Of a DNA stretch of 64,000 bases, positions 35,748-44,010 are shown in pieces. The translations under genes were made by a program, and so were the position numbers. Source of the stretch: Ectobacillus sp042610425 (GTDB lineage: Bacteria; Bacillota; Bacilli; Bacillales; Bacillaceae_G); the NCBI RefSeq assembly GCF_042610425.1, contig NZ_JBGJZM010000001.1:124001-188000 (forward strand), in the 5' to 3' direction. Position 1 is the first letter of the stretch. Each line of letters opens with the position of its first letter. Under the pieces are notes generated by a model, which did not search any database, was not told the DNA's origin, and saw nothing but the letters and a program-made list of their open reading frames with translations.

Positions 35748-35780
35748 GGCGTCTGTCCGATGAAGGATAGGCGTCGTTTT
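35748..35780 (+). terminator. Terminator-like hairpin after flhP
   Basis: GGCGTCTGTCC (35748-35758) can pair with GGATAGGCGTC (35765-35775) using three G-U pairs, then GTTTT. Confidence 0.55.
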
Positions 35781-35809
35781 CCTTCTTTGTATTTTTCGGC
35801 GCTATTTCC

Positions 35810-35837
35810 TAAACAAATCAAAGCGAGTTGCCGATAC
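35810..35837 (+). promoter_or_regulatory. Sigma-D promoter of flgM
   Basis: TAAA (35810-35813), 16 nt, GCCGATAC (35830-35837). The sigma-D consensus is TAAA-N14-16-GCCGATAT. It sits 42 nt before flgM, whose B. subtilis counterpart is also read by sigma-D. Confidence 0.8.
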
Positions 35838-35878
35838 TAGAAGGTATAAATAGGAACGGTTTAAAGGAGGTTTGACTT

Positions 35879-36148
35879 ATGAAAATAGATAACATTGCGA
35901 GAATTGTATCTGCCTATCAGCCTATTCCAAAGGGAAATGAGCAAAAGAACCGGGCGGATTCCAAAAAGAATGCATACGACCATTTAGAATTGTCTGCACA
36001 GGCAAAGGAACAAATGAGTAAAGAACGCGCTGCCAAAATTGAAGCACTGAAAAATCAAGTTGCAAACGGAACGTATCAAGTTGACAGCCAAAAGGTAGCT
36101 GAAAAAATTCTATCTTCCTTCGAAAATGGAGGCAAAGTCGTTGAATGA
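35879..36148 (+). CDS. flgM: Anti-sigma-D factor FlgM
   Basis: Small protein of 89 aa that holds sigma-D inactive until the hook is done and FlgM is exported. Start MKIDNIARIVSAYQ, disordered charged middle (EQKNRADSKKN), then the sigma-binding helices beginning DHLELSAQAKEQM and ending NGTYQVDSQKVAEKILSSF. The AAAGGAGG site is strong. A sigma-D promoter lies upstream, giving the expected feedback, and its partner sigma gene is at the far end of the cluster. Confidence 0.9.
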   Translation: MKIDNIARIVSAYQPIPKGNEQKNRADSKKNAYDHLELSAQAKEQMSKERAAKIEALKNQVANGTYQVDSQKVAEKILSSFENGGKVVE

Positions 36149-36599
36149 ACTAACGGAAATTCTGCAAACGTTACTGAATCTACATGAAAATTTACTTGAT
36201 ATAACAAAGAAAAAGCAGGAAGTGTTAGTTACAGGAGATGTAAAAGCACTTCTTTCTCTTTTATCTGAGGAATCAAAAGTTGTAAAGCAAATCGGGGAAA
36301 CGGATGTACGCCGCACGAGTGTTGTAGGTGAGGAACCATTATCTGCATACATTCTACATCGCGGCAGCCAGGCGGAAAAGCAGGAATGGACACAATTACA
36401 GGATGGCTTATTGGCGTTAGTTTCTGATATTACGACTGTGAACCAGACGAATGCGGTATTGATTAAGCAATCGCTCTCCTTCACGCAGCATATGATGGAG
36501 CAACTACTGCCAACTACACAAGCAGCAGGCTATTCAAGACAACATGATACGGTTCAAGAATCCAGTAGCCCGAATCGTTTTTTTGATGCTAAAGTATAG
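36141..36599 (+). CDS. flgN: FlgN-like export chaperone
   Basis: Helical protein of about 152 aa in the FlgN family, chaperone for the junction proteins FlgK and FlgL whose genes follow. It shows a long amphipathic start (LNELTEILQTLLNLHENLLD) and VTGDVKALLSLLSEESKVVK. An ATG at 36126 overlaps the GGAGG at 36128-36132, so TTG 36141, 8 nt further on, is preferred. It overlaps the flgM end by 8 nt. Sequence similarity in this family is weak; position is a large part of the call. Confidence 0.82.
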   Translation: MNELTEILQTLLNLHENLLDITKKKQEVLVTGDVKALLSLLSEESKVVKQIGETDVRRTSVVGEEPLSAYILHRGSQAEKQEWTQLQDGLLALVSDITTVNQTNAVLIKQSLSFTQHMMEQLLPTTQAAGYSRQHDTVQESSSPNRFFDAKV

Positions 36600-36610
36600 G
36601 AGTGGGAAAC

Positions 36611-38065
36611 ATGAGCTCAACATTTGGTGGATTAGAAATTGGAAAACGAGCGCTTACCGCGCAGCAAGCAGCTCTGAGTTTAACAGGAAATAATATTGCG
36701 AATGCCAATACAAAAGGATATACGAGACAGGAAGCGGTATTCGAACCGACACTCTCCATCCCGTATGCTCTTGGCGTGTCAAATATTAAAGTTGGAACGG
36801 GGGTAGAAGTATCCCAGTTTAAGAGAATACGGGAAAGCTATTTAGATACGCAGTACTACGGTAAGCAGCAATCACTCGGGTATTGGCAGGAAAAGCAATC
36901 AGCACTATCAAGTGTAGAAACAATCTTAAATGAACCATCGGATACCGGACTTCAATCAAAATTAGATAGCTTCTTTCAAAGCGTACAAGATGTAGCAAAG
37001 CAGCCAGATAGCTTATCTGCCCGTGCTGTTTTTACCGAACGTGGTCAAGAGCTTGCTTCAACCCTTTCTACACTCTCTTCATCGATTAACGAGACAACTG
37101 ATCAATTGGCAACTAAAATTACAGATAAGCAAGCAAGCGTCAATGATTATGCGAAGCAGCTTGGTTCGTTAAATGGACAAATTGCACAAAGTGTAGCACA
37201 AGGACTCGCGCCAAATACCTTACTCGATCAACGAGATGTAATACTAGATAAACTTTCATCACTTGTTCCTATTAGTACATCTGCTGATACAAATGGCATG
37301 GTTCGTGTTAGCGTTGGCGGCGTTTACCTTGTCAATCAAACGAATGTAGCGAGCTTTGCAGTAAATGTGAATACAGGGGAAGCAACAATTGGAGGAACCG
37401 TAGCAAAGCTTGGCGACGGTGAAATTCAAGGAATGTTGGATGCGAAAGGGTATGTCCAAAATGGAATCCAGACCGGTGTATTAACCGATATTAAAAACAA
37501 TATTGATACGCTTGCCCAAACGATTGCATCTCAGATTAATAGCATTCATGCCGGAGATAATGCTAGAAATTTAGATGATATTGCAGCTCGCACGGCAAAT
37601 CCATCGGCTCCTTTAGATAAGCTACTCTTTTTTGTTGATAAGACAAATCAAAACGTTGCGCCGACCAGTGCAGAAAATATGATCGTTAATCCTCTTATCA
37701 CAGCGAATGGAAATAAAGTTGCCGCAGCGCAGAGCGACCACGTTAGTAATGGCGATAATATGACGGCTATTTCGAACTTGCGGAATACACCGATTACAAT
37801 TGGCGGGAAGACCGTAACCATAGACGAATATTACCGCAGTATTGTAGGCCAGGTAGGATCGCTTGCGCAGGAAGCAAATAATCAAGTCACAACGCAAACC
37901 ACAATGGTGCAACAGGTTGATAACACACGGCAATCTGTTTCAGGAGTTAACATTGATGAAGAAATGACGAATATGATTCGCTATCAGCAAGCATATGGCG
38001 CCGCAGCGAAGTATGTTACCGCCGTAAATGATATGCTCGATAAACTTATAAATGGAATACGTTAA
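36611..38065 (+). CDS. flgK: Hook-filament junction protein FlgK
   Basis: Hook-associated protein 1, 484 aa. N-terminal rod motif LTAQQAALSLTGNNIANANT and KGYTRQEAVFEP, a coiled-coil second domain, and the C-terminal motif SGVNIDEEMTNMIRYQQAYG followed by AAAKYVTAVNDMLD. A GTG at 36602 lies in frame, but AGGAG at about 36599 places ATG 36611 correctly. It is at the usual position after flgN and before flgL. Confidence 0.94.
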   Translation: MSSTFGGLEIGKRALTAQQAALSLTGNNIANANTKGYTRQEAVFEPTLSIPYALGVSNIKVGTGVEVSQFKRIRESYLDTQYYGKQQSLGYWQEKQSALSSVETILNEPSDTGLQSKLDSFFQSVQDVAKQPDSLSARAVFTERGQELASTLSTLSSSINETTDQLATKITDKQASVNDYAKQLGSLNGQIAQSVAQGLAPNTLLDQRDVILDKLSSLVPISTSADTNGMVRVSVGGVYLVNQTNVASFAVNVNTGEATIGGTVAKLGDGEIQGMLDAKGYVQNGIQTGVLTDIKNNIDTLAQTIASQINSIHAGDNARNLDDIAARTANPSAPLDKLLFFVDKTNQNVAPTSAENMIVNPLITANGNKVAAAQSDHVSNGDNMTAISNLRNTPITIGGKTVTIDEYYRSIVGQVGSLAQEANNQVTTQTTMVQQVDNTRQSVSGVNIDEEMTNMIRYQQAYGAAAKYVTAVNDMLDKLINGIR

Positions 38066-38085
38066 ATTAGCTAGGAGGTGGAATC

Positions 38086-38961
38086 ATGCGAATTACACAA
38101 CAAATGATGAGTAACCAATTTATTCAAAGCTATCAAAAAAGCGTAGAAGCAACCGGAAAACTGCAGCAGCAAATTGCCAGCAGCAAACGGATTGAAAAAC
38201 CATCTGATGATCCATATGGGACGGTACAAAGCTTAAGCTATCAATCTACTTTAAATGAGATTGATCAGTATCAGAAGAATGCACAGGATGGAATTACTAT
38301 GGCAGAGGCAACGGATACAGCAATTGGACAAGTAACGAGTATATTGCAGCGCGTTCGTGAACTAACAGTACAAGGAAGTACTGATTCGTATAGTGATGCC
38401 GACAGAAAAAACATGGCAACAGAAATAAAAAGTTTGCAGCAGGAGCTTGGCAATGTAGCAAACACCACACTTGGAAATCGTTATTTATTTTCTGGAACGG
38501 ATAATACCGCGCCTTACCAAAACGGAGCCTTGCAATCTTCTAACCAAGAAGGCGTACAATGGAATATTGGCAAAGGGGTGTCGGTAACAGCAAATGTAAC
38601 AGCGCCAGCGTTATTTGGTAATGTAGCGGATGGGAAAAACTTATTTGATACTGTTAATTCTGTTGCACAAACATTAGATAATGGAGGCAATCCCAATTCT
38701 ATTATTGCAACCATCGATAAGCAGCTTGATAATGTGTCTACGCAACGAGCGATTGTGGGAACAAAGCAGAATCTACTAGAGTCAGCTTCTAGTCAATTGG
38801 ATCAGACAAGTATAACAACGCAGAAAATGTTATCCAATATAGCTGATGTGGATGTAGCTAAAGCGTACACGGATCTTTCAAGTCAAGAAGCGGTTATGAA
38901 GGCAGCATTGTCAGCTGGGGCTAAAATTATTCAACCTTCCTTAGTAGACTTTTTAAGATAA
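38086..38961 (+). CDS. flgL: Hook-filament junction protein FlgL
   Basis: Hook-associated protein 3, 291 aa, a flagellin-like protein. N-terminal part MRITQQMMSNQFIQSYQKS with IEKPSDDPYGTVQSLSYQS and the flagellin-type helix RVRELTVQGSTDSYSDADR; the C-terminal helix ends IADVDVAKAYTDLSSQEAVM and AALSAGAKIIQPSLVDFLR. It has an AGGAGGTGG site. A strong terminator follows, so flgM-flgN-flgK-flgL form one unit separate from hag. Confidence 0.94.
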   Translation: MRITQQMMSNQFIQSYQKSVEATGKLQQQIASSKRIEKPSDDPYGTVQSLSYQSTLNEIDQYQKNAQDGITMAEATDTAIGQVTSILQRVRELTVQGSTDSYSDADRKNMATEIKSLQQELGNVANTTLGNRYLFSGTDNTAPYQNGALQSSNQEGVQWNIGKGVSVTANVTAPALFGNVADGKNLFDTVNSVAQTLDNGGNPNSIIATIDKQLDNVSTQRAIVGTKQNLLESASSQLDQTSITTQKMLSNIADVDVAKAYTDLSSQEAVMKAALSAGAKIIQPSLVDFLR

Positions 38962-38969
38962 TCAATCCA

Positions 38970-39005
38970 ATTAAAAAAATCACCAAATGAGGTGATTTTT
39001 TTAAT
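38970..39005. terminator. Terminator after flgL
   Basis: Perfect 15-bp arms: 38970-38984 and 38991-39005 (core ATCACC/GGTGAT with A- and T-runs), 6-nt loop. Confidence 0.92.
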
Positions 39006-39100
39006 TTACTGATTCTACAGACCAAACGATAAAATAATTTTATATTTATGAACAAAATGTGAAAATGTTATAAAAAAATCGAGAAATCATGATTTCACTA

Positions 39101-39128
39101 TCAACAATTAGAAAAATAGTGTCGATAC
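39101..39128 (+). promoter_or_regulatory. Sigma-D promoter of the flagellin gene
   Basis: TCAA (39101-39104), 16 nt, GTCGATAC (39121-39128). One mismatch in each box from consensus. Its flank CGATACATAAAAGCAGAG closely matches that of the fliD promoter (CGATACATGAAAGTAGAG), which supports it. Confidence 0.72.
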
Positions 39129-39178
39129 ATAAAAGCAGAGGGGGAGAAATCCCTTACATACAGAGGAGGTAATTGAAA

Positions 39179-40015
39179 ATGATCATTAATCATAATATCA
39201 CAGCAATGAACACTCTACGTTATTTGAATGGTAACACTGAAGCACAAGGAAAGAGCATGGAACGTCTTTCTACTGGTCTTCGCATTAACCGTGGTGCAGA
39301 CGATGCAGCAGGACTTTCAATCTCTGAAAAAATGCGTGCACAAATCAAAGGCTTAGACCAAGCTTCTCGTAACGCACAAGATGGCGTATCCATGATTCAA
39401 ACTGCTGACGGTGCTTTAAACGAAACAACTAGTATTTTGCAACGTATGCGTGAATTGTCTGTACAAGCTTCTAGTGATACACTAGCAGCCCCAGATAGAA
39501 CAGCAATCACTAGTGAAATGACTGCACTTAATGCCCAAGTTGATACGATTGCAACAACAACAAGCTTTAATGGTAAAACCTTGTTGGATGGTAAATTAAA
39601 TGGTACTGATGGTAATGCCAAATTATCTGTTGGTGCAAATGGAACTGCGGCTGAAACAATTACAGTAAACTTTAAGGCTATGGATTCAGCAACATTAGGT
39701 TTAACTGCCGCAAATACTGATGTTACTGACGTTACCAAATCACAAGCTACAACAGGATTTATAGATACTGCTATACAAACAGTATCAACACAACGTGGTG
39801 ATTTAGGTGCTGCTCAAAACAGACTTGAACATACAATTAATAGCTTAGATTCTATCTCTCAAAATACATCAACTGCTGAATCTCGTATTCGTGACGTAGA
39901 TATGGCGAAGGAAGTAATGAACAGCAGTAAGAGCGGTATTCTTGCACAAGCTGCTCAAGCTATGCTTGCACAAGCTAACCAACAACCACAAGGTGTACTT
40001 CAATTATTACGTTAA
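39179..40015 (+). CDS. hag: Flagellin
   Basis: Filament subunit of 278 aa. The conserved N-terminal D0/D1 region (MIINHNITAMNTLRYLNGN, RLSTGLRINRGADDAAGLSI, ASRNAQDGVSMIQTADGALN) and C-terminal region (ESRIRDVDMAKEVMN, ILAQAAQAMLAQANQQPQGV, LQLLR) are intact. Only about 100 residues separate them, so the surface domains D2/D3 are almost absent, as in other short Bacillus flagellins. An in-frame TTG at 39173 lies within the ribosome spacer; ATG 39179, 8 nt after GAGGAGG, is the start. It is a single gene with its own promoter and terminator. A small hairpin GGGA-GAAA-TCCC lies in its leader at 39142-39153. Confidence 0.96.
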   Translation: MIINHNITAMNTLRYLNGNTEAQGKSMERLSTGLRINRGADDAAGLSISEKMRAQIKGLDQASRNAQDGVSMIQTADGALNETTSILQRMRELSVQASSDTLAAPDRTAITSEMTALNAQVDTIATTTSFNGKTLLDGKLNGTDGNAKLSVGANGTAAETITVNFKAMDSATLGLTAANTDVTDVTKSQATTGFIDTAIQTVSTQRGDLGAAQNRLEHTINSLDSISQNTSTAESRIRDVDMAKEVMNSSKSGILAQAAQAMLAQANQQPQGVLQLLR

Positions 40016-40023
40016 TTTTAGAG

Positions 40024-40054
40024 AAAGGGTCGCAGCTTTTTGCTGCGGCCCTTT
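40024..40054 (+). terminator. Terminator of hag
   Basis: AAAGGGTCGCAGC (40024-40036) pairs with GCTGCGGCCCTTT (40042-40054), one G-U, loop TTTTT, then T-run. Confidence 0.92.
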
Positions 40055-40068
40055 TGTTTTTTCTAGTA

Positions 40069-40106
40069 CAAAAAAGGTTATACACCTGCGTGTATAACCT
40101 TTTTTG
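40069..40106. terminator. Second, bidirectional terminator between hag and the hydrolase gene
   Basis: Perfect 17-bp arms (40069-40085 and 40090-40106, core GGTTATACAC/GTGTATAACC) with flanking A- and T-runs; serves the reverse-strand gene ending at 40125 and backs up the hag terminator. Confidence 0.9.
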
Positions 40107-40124
40107 CGTAAATTAAGTTCATTC

Positions 40125-40805
40125 TTAAACAGTAGTCTGTTTTGTTAATTGATCGTAATAATACTGAACCCCTTTGACCCAGTACGAATTTAGATTACCT
40201 GGGTCATTCTCCGAGCCAATCGGAGCGTACTTTGCCCCGATGTCTGCAATCGAAGTCTTCCCTTCATCAAGGTAATTTTTCCGTAAATTCCGCGCCATAT
40301 CGAAAATTCCATCCTGCAAGGATGCATAGGATTTTAGTCCGTCCTTTCCCATCATGCCAGCGGGATTATTTTTCACTTGTACAGCTCTTGAATTTCCGTT
40401 TCCTGTTTCGTGCATCGAAATGGCAGCGAGGAGAGCGGGATTTATGCCGTATGTTTTTCCAGCTTGTTCAAATAAGGATGCGCTTTTAGCAAGGGCACCT
40501 TTCAGTTGTCCGTTCAGTGCACTCGGATTTGTTGTACCGTACGACAATGAAACCTGCGGTCCTCCGATAGTAGGAGAGTATGTAGTTTTAGGTAGGTTCG
40601 TGCTTAATTGATTGGGTAGTAATGAAAAATCCTGCTGACCAGTCGAATCCGTCATGGCTGCCTGCTGCAGCATACTTTCAATCAGAGTGAGAAAGGTTTG
40701 ATTGGAAAGCGAAGAAACCGAAGAAGCCGATGTATCCTGTTTTGAAAGGGCAGCAGATAGTAAGGCTTGCGACAATAATAAATAATTTGACGATTGAATA
40801 TCCAT
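40125..40805 (-). CDS. Glucosaminidase/lysozyme-like wall hydrolase in the flagellar cluster
   Basis: Protein of 226 aa. The C-terminal 120 residues look like a lysozyme-fold glucosaminidase domain: LFEQAGKTYGINPALLAAIS then MHETGNGNSRAVQVKNNPAG, with a likely catalytic Glu in HETGNG, and later IADIGAKYAP and NDPGNLNSYWVKGV. The N-terminal 90 residues are low-complexity (Ser, Gln, Leu) and resemble the lead of flagellar secreted proteins; there is no classical signal peptide. Placement among flagellar genes suggests it opens the wall for the rod, a FlgJ-like task, but this is inference. It is the only gene on this strand between motA and the cluster end. Confidence 0.7.
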   Translation of the reverse strand: MDIQSSNYLLLSQALLSAALSKQDTSASSVSSLSNQTFLTLIESMLQQAAMTDSTGQQDFSLLPNQLSTNLPKTTYSPTIGGPQVSLSYGTTNPSALNGQLKGALAKSASLFEQAGKTYGINPALLAAISMHETGNGNSRAVQVKNNPAGMMGKDGLKSYASLQDGIFDMARNLRKNYLDEGKTSIADIGAKYAPIGSENDPGNLNSYWVKGVQYYYDQLTKQTTV

Positions 40806-41020
40806 CCTGTTCTCCTTTCAAGTTTCATTCCGTAATTGGTAAGATAAAAGATTAATTTAATAAAATATATTTATATTCTCTAATACTAGTTTACAATTAT
40901 TTTAATAAATTGAAAACGGAAAATAATAATTTCAAAAATATAGTGAAAATCATTGTTTGTTTATAGAAAAATGATTATTCTATTAGTATAGTATGAAAAA
41001 ACAGTAGGTGAATCTATGTG
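40806..41020. other. AT-rich gap between divergent genes
   Basis: Holds the start regions of the hydrolase gene and of fliK. I found no sigma-D site and no convincing sigma-A pair; only a weak inverted repeat AATCATT (40948-40954) / AATGATT (40970-40976). Confidence 0.5.
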
Positions 41021-42667
41021 ATGCAGCTTTCTATTTTACCTGTCAAGGAATATAACGTATCGAAGGATTCAAAAGAAAAAGAAAAGGATACTGCTTCTGC
41101 TTCCTTTCTTTCCTATTTACAAGGCACGCAAAAAAATAGTGAGAAAAAGAAAGATGCGGAGCTCACTAACGTAGTAATACCATCGCCTACGGGTACAACT
41201 TTGCCATTAAAAACGGACCAGAGTGCAACAGGGACGTTAGTGGACAGTGCTGAAAAGAAAGTTGGTTTGCAATCGCTCGTAAAAAATCAAGGAAGTTCCG
41301 TAGCATTAGAGAAATCTCTTGACCTACATTTGCAAAGTCAAGTCATAAAGCAAATTGTAAGTGCTAATAACATGTCGGGACAAGAGGAAAATCCCGGTTT
41401 TCAACAGCTAAGCCAAACTATTACTACGGATTCTATGGCTAGTAAGAAATTGGATATGAACGTGATAGACAGTGGAAAGATAAATTCGTTACGATCAAAC
41501 GAGAGCCTATTACATAAGCAGGTTTCTTCAAACAATGTTGTAATGACTTCATCATTAGTAAAGGGAACAATGGAATCAAAAGAAGTATCGAATCGTGCTG
41601 AGAAAGCCTATAGCGTGCAATCACCAGTACAAAGTCAAGCTGGGATGAAGGAGTTAAACAAGGCGTTAGACGCCCTACCAAATGTGTTAGAGCAATCGTC
41701 TGTTGTAATCTCCAAAGGAAAGGCGATTGAAAATCAATTGGAAAGTTCCATGCCTAACCAGGCAATACGTCTAAACAAGCAAGAGAGTGGAATTGTGAAT
41801 TCGCTAGTATCGAGTGAGGGCAGCACAAGCAAGGTACCCAACATGGGAATTAGCGAAAGCGTTCTACAAAAGCAGATCTCTTCAAGCGAAATCGCTGTAA
41901 CGTCCTCGCCGCTATCAATGCGAACATCATTACTGAAAACAGAACAAAAGTTTCGAGATGCAACTGATGTAAATCATGAAAAACCAACGGTAGAAATTAC
42001 ACAAGCTCCTGCGGAACGTGTAAATCCTATAAATCAATTGAATGTACTCATGCAAAATAGTCAGAATGCAGCGAAAAGTAAGGAAAATAACGATATGAGT
42101 AATAATTCTAGTCCTAATCAAGATCAGGTAGGGTCTAGTAATCAGGTTGTTAGTAATGGCATCACTATTCCCAATGTTCAAGCAACGAAAAGCTTTGATT
42201 CTATTGTGACACCTTCCATTCCGTCTACTGTAAGTGCGTTTGCACAAGATCTTGTTTCAACCTTTTCATCTCGTATTCATGTAGCTGAGACGTCAGGAAA
42301 AATGGAAGCAACGTTATCTTTAAACCCGGATGACTTGGGGAAAGTCGACGTTAAAGTTGTTATTCAAGATGGACATGTTAGTGCAAAATTAATAACAGAT
42401 TCATCTATTGGTAGAGCTGCTCTTGAACAGCATGTGGATTCCCTTTATGCTGCCCTGCAGCAGCAGGGATTACAAGTAGACAAAATTAATATTACCCAGC
42501 ATTCCTCTTCTTCACTACCGTCATCATTTTCACAAGGCGGGGATTCTGCTCCGAAACAAGGACAGCAACAATCAAGAAGACGCGGAGATAGTTATGGTGA
42601 AACGGAAGAATATTCCGATGCACCTTATGAATCTGAATGGGTATCACAAATCAATACGATGGCGTAA
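41021..42667 (+). CDS. fliK: Flagellar hook-length control protein FliK
   Basis: Secreted molecular ruler of 548 aa that stops hook growth and switches export to filament proteins. The C-terminal Flg_hook domain is clear: MEATLSLNPDDLGKVDVKVV and DGHVSAKLITDSSIGRAALE, then HVDSLYAALQQQGLQVDKIN. The rest is polar, low-complexity sequence as usual for the ruler. Within it, SLLHKQVSSNNVVMTSSLV (from residue 162) and SVLQKQISSSEIAVTSSPL (from 280) look like a duplicated stretch 118 residues apart. ATG 41021 follows AGGTG by 10 nt; the GTG at 41018 is an alternative. Confidence 0.9.
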   Translation: MQLSILPVKEYNVSKDSKEKEKDTASASFLSYLQGTQKNSEKKKDAELTNVVIPSPTGTTLPLKTDQSATGTLVDSAEKKVGLQSLVKNQGSSVALEKSLDLHLQSQVIKQIVSANNMSGQEENPGFQQLSQTITTDSMASKKLDMNVIDSGKINSLRSNESLLHKQVSSNNVVMTSSLVKGTMESKEVSNRAEKAYSVQSPVQSQAGMKELNKALDALPNVLEQSSVVISKGKAIENQLESSMPNQAIRLNKQESGIVNSLVSSEGSTSKVPNMGISESVLQKQISSSEIAVTSSPLSMRTSLLKTEQKFRDATDVNHEKPTVEITQAPAERVNPINQLNVLMQNSQNAAKSKENNDMSNNSSPNQDQVGSSNQVVSNGITIPNVQATKSFDSIVTPSIPSTVSAFAQDLVSTFSSRIHVAETSGKMEATLSLNPDDLGKVDVKVVIQDGHVSAKLITDSSIGRAALEQHVDSLYAALQQQGLQVDKINITQHSSSSLPSSFSQGGDSAPKQGQQQSRRRGDSYGETEEYSDAPYESEWVSQINTMA

Positions 42668-42686
42668 TCTATGGGAGGAGCATGAA

Positions 42687-43097
42687 ATGACAATTGTTAC
42701 ATCCATACCGAATACATATACACCAAAAGTAGCAACCCCACCCAAGAAGGATTTAGGAAAAGATGATTTTTTAAAATTATTAGTTACACAGTTGAAGAAT
42801 CAGGACCCTTCACAACCGATGCAAAATGGTGAGTTTATTGCACAAATGGCGCAGTTTAGTTCGCTAGAACAAATGACAAATTTGAATCAAACGATGACAG
42901 ATTATATTACAAAATCAAATAATAGTATTAGCAGTAGTTCTAATTTACTTGGGAAAAAGGTTACATGGACTGACCCTGTTACAAATGAGCAAAAGAGTAG
43001 TGCTGTAACGGGGATTACGCAAAAAGCAGATGGTATTTACTTGAAGGCAGGAAATGATGAATTTCTGGAAAACTCTATCAATTCAATTGAAATGTAA
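42687..43097 (+). CDS. flgD: Flagellar hook capping protein FlgD
   Basis: Short FlgD of 136 aa, scaffold for hook assembly. The conserved N-terminal part is present: LGKDDFLKLLVTQLKNQDPS and PMQNGEFIAQMAQFSSLEQM. After about residue 90 there is only a small piece of the usual C-terminal domain (LLGKKVTWTD), as in B. subtilis FlgD. The frame is open from 42594, overlapping fliK, but GGGAGGAG before ATG 42687 gives the start. Confidence 0.93.
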   Translation: MTIVTSIPNTYTPKVATPPKKDLGKDDFLKLLVTQLKNQDPSQPMQNGEFIAQMAQFSSLEQMTNLNQTMTDYITKSNNSISSSSNLLGKKVTWTDPVTNEQKSSAVTGITQKADGIYLKAGNDEFLENSINSIEM

Positions 43098-43119
43098 TTT
43101 TAAATAGGAGGAATGTTCA

Positions 43120-43902
43120 ATGTTACGTTCATTAAATGCAGGGGTTTCAGGTTTAAAAGCATTTCAATCAAAGCTTGATGTAGTAGGAAATAATATCGCA
43201 AATGTGAATACGGTAGGGTTTAAAAAGAGTCGTATTATGTTTGAAGATTTACTTAGCCAAAACATGAAAGGTGCCTCAGCACCTACTGCTACCATGGGTG
43301 GTACGAATCCACTACAAGTTGGTTTAGGAACAAAAGTTGGTACTATCGATACGATACAAACTGCAGGAAGCCCTACAACGACTGGCTTATCTACAGATTT
43401 ATACATAAATGGGAACGGATACTTCGTTGTAAAAGATTCAAATGGGAATCAATTTTTAACACGAGCAGGAAATTTTAGTGTAGATTCAGTAGGAAACTTA
43501 GTGAATCCAGATGGAATGATAGTAGATGGTGTTAATATATCCCAGGCTAATCTAGGACAGTATTTATCCTATTCAGTTGCCGCTGATGGACAGATGAAGG
43601 GCATTAGGGCTAATGGTAGTACCGATCCCCTTGGAACGATCCATACAGTTACTGTACCAAATCCAAGTGGCCTTAATAAAATAGGAGGATCGCTCTATCA
43701 AGTAAGTTTAAATTCAGGTTCTATGTCAAATTCTGGCGTCGGCGTGGGTCCAATCGTTTCCGGCGCACTTGAAATGTCTAACGTCGATTTAACAGAAGAA
43801 ATGACCGACATGATTACGGCACAGCGTGGCTTCCAAGCAAATGGTAAGATAATTACCACGTCTGATGATATACTAAACGAACTTATCAATTTAAAACGAT
43901 AA
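43120..43902 (+). CDS. flgE: Flagellar hook protein FlgE
   Basis: Hook subunit of 260 aa, short as in Bacillus. N-terminal motif MLRSLNAGVSGLKAFQSKLD with GNNIANVNTVGFKKSR, core DLYINGNGYFVVKDSNGN and RAGNFSVDSVGN, and C-terminal motif LEMSNVDLTEEMTDMITAQR with GFQANGKIITTSDDILNEL. It follows flgD by 22 nt and the fliK-flgD-flgE order is the standard hook block. A terminator follows. Confidence 0.92.
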   Translation: MLRSLNAGVSGLKAFQSKLDVVGNNIANVNTVGFKKSRIMFEDLLSQNMKGASAPTATMGGTNPLQVGLGTKVGTIDTIQTAGSPTTTGLSTDLYINGNGYFVVKDSNGNQFLTRAGNFSVDSVGNLVNPDGMIVDGVNISQANLGQYLSYSVAADGQMKGIRANGSTDPLGTIHTVTVPNPSGLNKIGGSLYQVSLNSGSMSNSGVGVGPIVSGALEMSNVDLTEEMTDMITAQRGFQANGKIITTSDDILNELINLKR

Positions 43903-43937
43903 AAAATATATCTATAGAATAGCGATTGTTTATAACG

Positions 43938-43970
43938 AAAAAGGGGGATGCTGCTATTCCTCTTTTTCTA
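43938..43970 (+). terminator. Terminator after flgE
   Basis: AAAAAGGGG from 43938 pairs with CCTCTTTTT (43959-43967) with one G-U. Confidence 0.7.
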
Positions 43971-44010
43971 TGTTTTTACACTCCTATATAATAAGGAAGG
44001 AGTACGGTAA

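Noticed and set aside
39139..39154. CsrA-binding hairpin in the hag leader
   Set aside because: A GGA lies in AGGGGGAGAAATCCCT, but the more stable fold GGGA-GAAA-TCCC hides it in the stem, and csrA/fliW are not in the window. Left as a plain hairpin note.
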